NCBI RefSeq assembly: GCF_009389715.1
Contig: NW_024067929.1
Coordinates: 62,001-126,000 of the forward strand
Source: Phoenix dactylifera
Taxonomy: Eukaryota > Streptophyta > Magnoliopsida > Arecales > Arecaceae
Direction: 5' to 3'
Length of the DNA stretch: 64,000 nucleotides
The number at the start of each line of letters is the position of its first letter. Positions within the stretch are counted from its first letter, which is position 1. Below the pieces are notes generated by a model, which had not been told where the DNA came from, ran no database searches, and saw nothing but the letters and a program-made list of their open reading frames with translations. Below are positions 58,352 to 64,000 of the stretch, piece after piece. A program made the translations under genes and the position numbers.

Positions 58352-61300
58352 TTAACAAATGCTCACACCAATCAAGTTCAGGAAAGTCCTGAACTTAACT
58401 GCTGTGATTGGTTTAGTGAACATATCAGCCGGATTATGAGCAGTGTAAATTTTCTGAAGCCGGACATCACCATTCTCTACCAAGTCTCTGATGAAATGAT
58501 ACCTGACATCTACATGCTTAGTGCGTTCGTGATACATCTGATCTCTGGCAAGATGCAAAGCACTCTGACTGTCACAATTAATATCCAAACGGTCCTGCTC
58601 GAGACCCAAATCATGTACTAATCCTCTTAACCAAATAGTTTCCTTTGCTGCCTCTGTCAACGCCATATACTCTACTTCTGTAGTAGACAAAGCAACTGTA
58701 GGCTGCAAAGTAGCCTTCCAACTGACTACACAACCAGAGAGAGTAAATACATATCCGGTTAATGACCTTCTTCTGTCCAAATCACTAGCGTAATCTGAAT
58801 CAGAAAATCCTGTAACAGTGCAATTACTCTGTGCGGAGAATACCAATCCCAAATTAGAAGTGCCTTTCAGATATCTAAGTATCCATTTCACAGCTGACCA
58901 GTGAGCCTTTCCAGGCTAATCCATGTATCTGCTTACTACGCTTACTGCCTGTGAAATATCAGGTCGAGTGCAGACCATTGCATACATGATGCTGCCTACT
59001 GCACTTGCATATTGCACTCTGGACATATATCTCTCCTCATCCTCAGTCTGGGGACAGAGTCTGGCAGATAATTTGAAATGACTGGCAAAAGGAGTAGTGA
59101 CTGGCTTGACTGTAGACATACCAAATTTATCCAAGACTTTCTTAATATATCCATGCTGAGTAAGAAAAAGTCTACCCAACTGCCTGTCACGACTGATCTC
59201 CATCCCAAGTATCTTCTTTGCCGGTCCAAGATCCTTCATCTCAAATGCAGTACTGAGCTCAGCTTTCAGATTTTGGATGACTGATATATCCTTGGCTGCT
59301 ATCATCATATCATCCACATACAGCAATAAATAACAAAAGGATCCATCTGAAAACTGCTGGTGATATACGCAACTGTCATATGGAGATCTGTTGTATCCAT
59401 GGTCGACCATAAACTTATCAAATTTGCGATACCACTATTTTGGAGACTGCTTGAGACCATATAATGATCTCTTGAGCAAACATACATGATCTTCCTTGTC
59501 TGGAACCTCAAAACCAGGTGGCTGTTGCATATAAATCTGTTCCTCTAAATCACCGTGAAGAAAAGCTGTTTTAACATCTAGTTGTTCCAGCTCTAAATCC
59601 TGAGAAACAACTAATGCGAGCAACACACGAATAGAAGAGTGTTTAACTACAGGAGAAAATATTTCCTTATAGTCAATTCCCTCCCGTTGACAATAGCCCT
59701 TAGCTACCAACCTGGCCTTATATCTAAAATCCTGATGACTGGCTCCCTCTTTATTCTTGAAGATCCATTTGCAGCCAATTGCCTTCTTGCCCTCTGGTAA
59801 TCTGACTAATTTTCCAAGTCTGATTCTTCTCTAAAGATTATAATTCTTCAACCATAGCCATGGTCCATTGTTCAGCCTGTGGACTACTAATAGCCTCCTG
59901 ATATGTGGTCGGCTCAGCACCAATAGTATCTGCAATGCTCAGAGCATAATAAACTAACCCAGCACAAGCTGAATTCTCAAAGCCATACCTTTGTGGTGTT
60001 CTGATCTGACGCCTGGGTCTACAAGTGGCAATGCTATCAATCTGATCCTGACCTTCCATGGTAACCTCCTCCTGAGTCTGTATCTCTGCATCTGTCTGCT
60101 GTTGCTGCTCATTCAGAATAAAAGTATCTTCATTTGCATGCTGCTGCTGTGATCTGATAGTCTGATCAATATTCATAACAGTCCTATCCATCGGATCTTG
60201 ACCCTGATCCTTTTGAGAAGAACTTGGCTGTAGCTGCCTTAAAGGAGGAGCTATCTCGTTAAATGTCACATCCCTGCTGACTAAAAAATCTTGGGATCTA
60301 GGCTTTGTGCACCATAGTCTGTAGCCTTTTACCCCATATGCGTATCCAAGAAATACGCACTTCTTAGCCCTGGGGTCCAATTTTCCATCTCTTACATGTG
60401 CATAGGCTGGACACCCAAAGACTCTGAGTACTGAATAGTCTGCAGGTCTTCCTGTCCACATTTCTTCCGGAGTTTTCATGCCCAATGCTGATGCTGGAGA
60501 TCGGTTTATAATGTAGCAGGCTGTGTGAGCGGCCTCTGCCCAAAAATCTCTAGTTAATCCAGAACTAGATAGCATTGATCTGACTCTCTCAATTAGTGTG
60601 CGATTCATGCGTTCTACCACACCATTCTGTTGAGGTGTACCCACTGTGGTTCTGTGTCTGACAATGCCCTCTGATTTGCAAAAGTCATTAAACTCAGTAG
60701 AACAAAATTCTAATCCATTGTCAGTTCGGAAGGTTTTCAACTTCCTATCAGTATGCCTCTCGACCATAGCCTTCCACTTCTTGAATGTGTCAAACACATC
60801 ACTCTTATTTCTGATAGTGTATATCCAGACTTTGCGGGAGTAGTCATCAATAAAAGTGAGTAAATACCTAGATCCACCCTTGGATGTAATTGGGGCAGGC
60901 CCTCATAGGTCAGAATGAATATAATCTAATATACCAGCTGTCCTGTGCACGCCTGTAGAAAAGCTGATCCTGTGTTGTTTTCCGAACACACAATGCTCAC
61001 AGAATCCAAGTGCACCAACCTTCTGACCACTTAGCAAACCACGTCTGCTCAGTTCCTATAAACCTTTGTCTAAGATGTGGCCCAATCTCTGATGCCACAG
61101 GTGTGTCAACTGCTCAGTAGAAGACTGTACTGCTGAAGCCTGTCCAACTATTGTACTACCATCCAAATAGTAAAGGGTCCCACATAGTTTTCCTTTCAGT
61201 AAAGTCAATACTCCTTTATTGATAGTTATTGATCCTCTACCCCATCTCCCCTCGAAACCTGCACTATCGAAAGCATGTACTGAGAGAAGGTTTCTCTTTA

Positions 61301-62440
61301 GTTGAGGAACATATCTGACATCGTCCAAAGTCACCACAGTGTTTGCATTAGATTTAATTTGAACTGTACCAACACCTTCCACTTTGCAAATGCCATCATC
61401 TCCAAGAAGAACGGTGCCCCCCTCACATGATCTAAAAGAAGAGAACCATTCCTTATGGGGTGTCATGTGGAAAGATGCTCCAGAGTCCACAATGCAAGTA
61501 TCAGGATGACTAACACTGCAAGCAGCTGTAAATACTGCATCATTATCATTACTGTTGTGACCTGCTGATGAAACTGCAACCGTTGCCGAGTCTGAGACGG
61601 TTCCTTTATCCTTTTGTTCCCTCTCTTTTTTAGACTGTAGTAGTCTACATTCTGATTTCCAGTGGCCTGGCTTCTTACAATAGTGACAAACACCTGGTCT
61701 TCTAGATCTAGACTTTGATCTGGTTTTGGATTTGTTTCTACCTTGTCCACCTTTCTTCTGCTCATCTCTACCTCTAACTATAAGTCCTTGAGCTGGAGTC
61801 TGAACTTGATGGTGTAGCTGTACTTTCAATCTAAGCTCATTGGATAACAAAGTAGCTTCTACCTCTTCAAGACTTATTGTCTCTTTTCCATAGAGCATAG
61901 TAGTAGTAATATGCTCAAAGGACTTAGGCAATGAGTAGATCAGGATCAAAGCCTTGTCTTCTTCATCTACTTCAACACCAATATTTGATAAATCAAGTAG
62001 GAGCTTATTATACTCATCCAAGTGATCTTTGAGTGAAGTCCCTTCTGCCATACGAAATATGTGCAACTTTCCCCTCAAATACAATCTATTAGTAAGGGAT
62101 TTTCCATATATAGACTCTCCAATTTTTCCCATACTCCCTTAGTTGTATCAAGATCCACAATATTGCGTAGGACTTTATCACTCAAACCCGAAAACAAAGT
62201 TCCTAGTGCTCTCTCATTAATCTCTTCTTTGACAGCCTCATTATCTCCTGGGATTGCATCCATACCCTTGAGGGCTTTTGCTACACCCTCCTTAACCAAC
62301 AAGTATTTCATTCTTACCTTCCACAATGAGAAGTCCCCTGTGCCATCAAATACAGCCACTTCATGCCTTATGGTAGTGGAATGAGAAACAGAAGCCGAAT
62401 CGTTAGCCCTAGATGAATTTTGTTGCCCAACAATAGCCAT
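58352..62440 (-). pseudogene. element C gag-pol polyprotein gene, lightly damaged
   Basis: Starts with ATG at 62440 (MAIVGQQNSS). Gag (62440-61650) has EVAVFDGTGDFSLWKVRMKY and a CCHC knuckle CHYCKKPGHWKSEC. Protease has CIVDSGASFHMTPH near 61500. Integrase has FRTDNGLEFCS and PQQNGVVERMNRT (60797 on). RT has [31 protein letters not shown] and LLLYVDDMM. RNase H has STTEVEYMALTEAAKETIWL and ends at 58352 with LIGVSIC. By eye the damage is limited: a frameshift near 62100, in-frame stops near 61055, 60915 (a Trp codon turned TGA), 59435 and 58915, and a frame change near 59760. Confidence 0.93.
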
Positions 62441-62441
62441 A

Positions 62442-62453
62442 GCTCTGATACAA
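62442..62453 (-). other. primer-binding site of element C
   Basis: On -, TTGTATCAGAGC: differs from the tRNA-Met complement TGGTATCAGAGC by two bases at the left end, two to three bases from the presumed LTR start. The gag ATG follows directly. Confidence 0.6.
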
Positions 62454-62454
62454 T

Positions 62455-63250
62455 TGTTGTGATTACTTGGGCACAATAATTAATCTATCCGGCTTAACAA
62501 TTAACAGTTACTCTCATTCAGGCATTTCACCAAACACATCACAGGCATGAATAGACAAGCACAAAGATACCAGATTTACGTGGTTCGGCAGCAAGTGTCT
62601 ACATCCACGGGGAGGAGGAGCAATCCACTATGTCAATCTTCCCAATAGGGTACAAACAAAGATACATAAAAGCCCAAAATATGGACTGCCAAATGATCAC
62701 AATAGGAGGCAAAAATAAACCAAATATAAGGCAAAACAACCTGATCGGATCAACCCTTCTGCAACCACAATGACAGATCAAAAGTGTAGTATGCAATGCA
62801 ACCTTTCTACGGCTCCAATGGTAGATCAAATGAATATCAAAATCATACCTTTTCTTGTTGCATATGCTGTGAACAGCAAAGAAGAAAGAGGGTTCACGGA
62901 AACAAGAGGCCCACTGTGAGGAGTAGTGGCTGAAGATGAAGAGTCCCCAGCGAGCGGAAGAAGATGTCTTTTGAAGCTGGAACACCAAGAGCAAAAGACC
63001 GAGAGCAAGAGAGCAGGGGGCGGCGATCGGGGTCCTTCCTCACAGTACCCTAAAAAAAAAACTTGCTGCCTTATATAAGGAACCGAGAAGCCACGGTCCC
63101 AAAGAAAACCTGTTAACCCAAAAGAAGAGGGGCCCAGCTGAAAGTGTGAAAGAAATAACTTATTATGCCCCTTTTGTAAAAAGGTCCTTTTCAAATAGGA
63201 ATTTGGAGCAAAGTTCCAAAAACTATCAACAGGGTACAGGCTTCAACAGA
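62455..63250 (-). repeat. element C 5' LTR-like region (right end approximate)
   Basis: Begins TGTTGTGATTACTTGGG on +. Contains TTTACGTGGTTCGGCAGC (62575-62592), a phrase common in monocot copia LTRs, and a symmetric TTATATAA box near 63071 in a position suitable for leftward transcription of the element. No partner LTR was found, so the outer boundary is uncertain. Confidence 0.6.
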
Positions 63251-63606
63251 AGAAAGCAAGTAGGAACCTGGTCCACAAAAGTTCATGTAGCTAGCCTTAG
63301 AGAAATACCCACGTTATAAAGAATTATTGCAACTTTAGGTTGCATTTGGTTCAAAAATAAGAATAATAAGAATAATAAAACTTGTACCTATGGAAATAGT
63401 TATCCCAGTAGCATATAACCTGCTCGATGTGTGAGGTGTAAAGTGTAATATTATTTTCCTTTTCTAATTGTTCTTTAAAAACAATGTTAAATAGATATAA
63501 AAGAATGGATAACAGGAATAGAATATAATAGATATAAGGGCCCAATTATTTTCTAAAATAAATTTTTGATATTAATATTACAGTATACTATCATTACACA
63601 AAACTA

Positions 63607-63637
<31 letters not shown>

Positions 63638-64000
63638 GTCAATATAGCAAATAATATATAATTTTAAAACAAAAAGATCATAATCGAACCTATGCATAAT
63701 AACAAATAGAAAAATATTGCATTTGGTGGATATTTAGCTGCAATATAGTAGTATCATTGGTGGTTATATTCTCACTTTTAAGCATGATCATAAAAATTAA
63801 ATGGAAATTAATAAAATATTAGTGTAATCTAATGATTCACGTAGGCTATGGGTAGGATGCAATACTAATGAAAAGTTTTTTCAATTAATATTAGCATACA
63901 TTAAAAAACTATGATTATTAATAATATCATTAGTTTCTATTTTAATTAATAATACTTAGGAAAAGTTCTTTATATAATATAATTTAATTAGCTAGTAAGC
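63251..64000. other. AT-rich spacer with (TA)n microsatellite
   Basis: No gene. A (TA) run of about 12 units lies at 63613-63637. The rest is AT-rich sequence without recognisable features. Confidence 0.6.

Larger units (their letters stand above)
58352..63250 (-). mobile_element. Ty1/copia element C (Tork/Tnt1-like), no left LTR found
   Basis: Coding region 58352-62440 on -, a primer site just inside a right-hand LTR-like region starting at 62455, and domain order gag, protease, integrase, RT, RNase H. I found no copy of the right LTR to the left of 58352, so the 3' LTR may be deleted or too diverged. The right limit is approximate. Confidence 0.75.

Overview
The window is a piece of nuclear plant genome, most likely from a monocot. 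The basis is intron-containing GT37 fucosyltransferase genes set in deeply nested LTR retrotransposons (Ty1/copia, including a Sirevirus-like element), CACTA-type DNA transposons, a TRIM, LINE remnants and gene fragments. A palm is my best guess from overall character, but the sequence alone does not prove it. There are no bacterial features, tRNAs, rRNAs or CRISPR arrays.

Only two genes look intact. Both are on the + strand and encode Golgi-type plant alpha-1,2-fucosyltransferases (GT37): 10189-13519 and 48377-50925. Each has a short first exon with a membrane anchor, one phase-1 intron, and a long catalytic exon. A decayed fragment of the same family lies at 15106-15470. A membrane-anchor exon of unknown family at 57089-57314 also ends at a possible phase-1 donor. 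The locus therefore looks like a small tandem fucosyltransferase array blown apart by transposons.

Layout. 1-10 kb: intergenic sequence with decayed gene pieces (a malectin/LRR receptor-kinase-like fragment on -, an alpha-tubulin fragment on +, a LINE remnant on -), then a GC-rich repeat and an AT-rich 138-bp tandem repeat. 10.2-13.5 kb: fucosyltransferase 1. 15.1-18.2 kb: fucosyltransferase fragment and unclassified repeat sequence. 18.2-47.7 kb: remains of a CACTA transposon on + (DUF4216-type exon, Transposase_24-type gene, 3' terminus). Its DUF4216 exon is split by copia element A (18595-38795, - strand, target duplication GAGGC), and A's integrase region is split by copia element B (25007-35149, + strand, target duplication AGCAT). 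A further 4.8-kb element with 22-bp terminal inverted repeats (40545-45349) sits in the CACTA and carries a PP2A B' subunit fragment and a hAT transposase tail. 48.4-50.9 kb: fucosyltransferase 2. 52.7-54.0 kb: a MITE-like element split by a gypsy-type solo LTR. 54.06-54.6 kb: a three-copy 181-bp tandem repeat. 57.46-58.2 kb: a TRIM with three LTRs and target duplication TAAAC. 58.35-63.2 kb: a third copia element (C, - strand) with few disabling mutations.

I did not find a convincing novel molecular system. The most informative signals are the fucosyltransferase cluster, the dated nest of transposons, the tandem TRIM, the gene fragments inside the 4.8-kb element, and unusual palindromic motif arrays in the LTRs of elements A and B.
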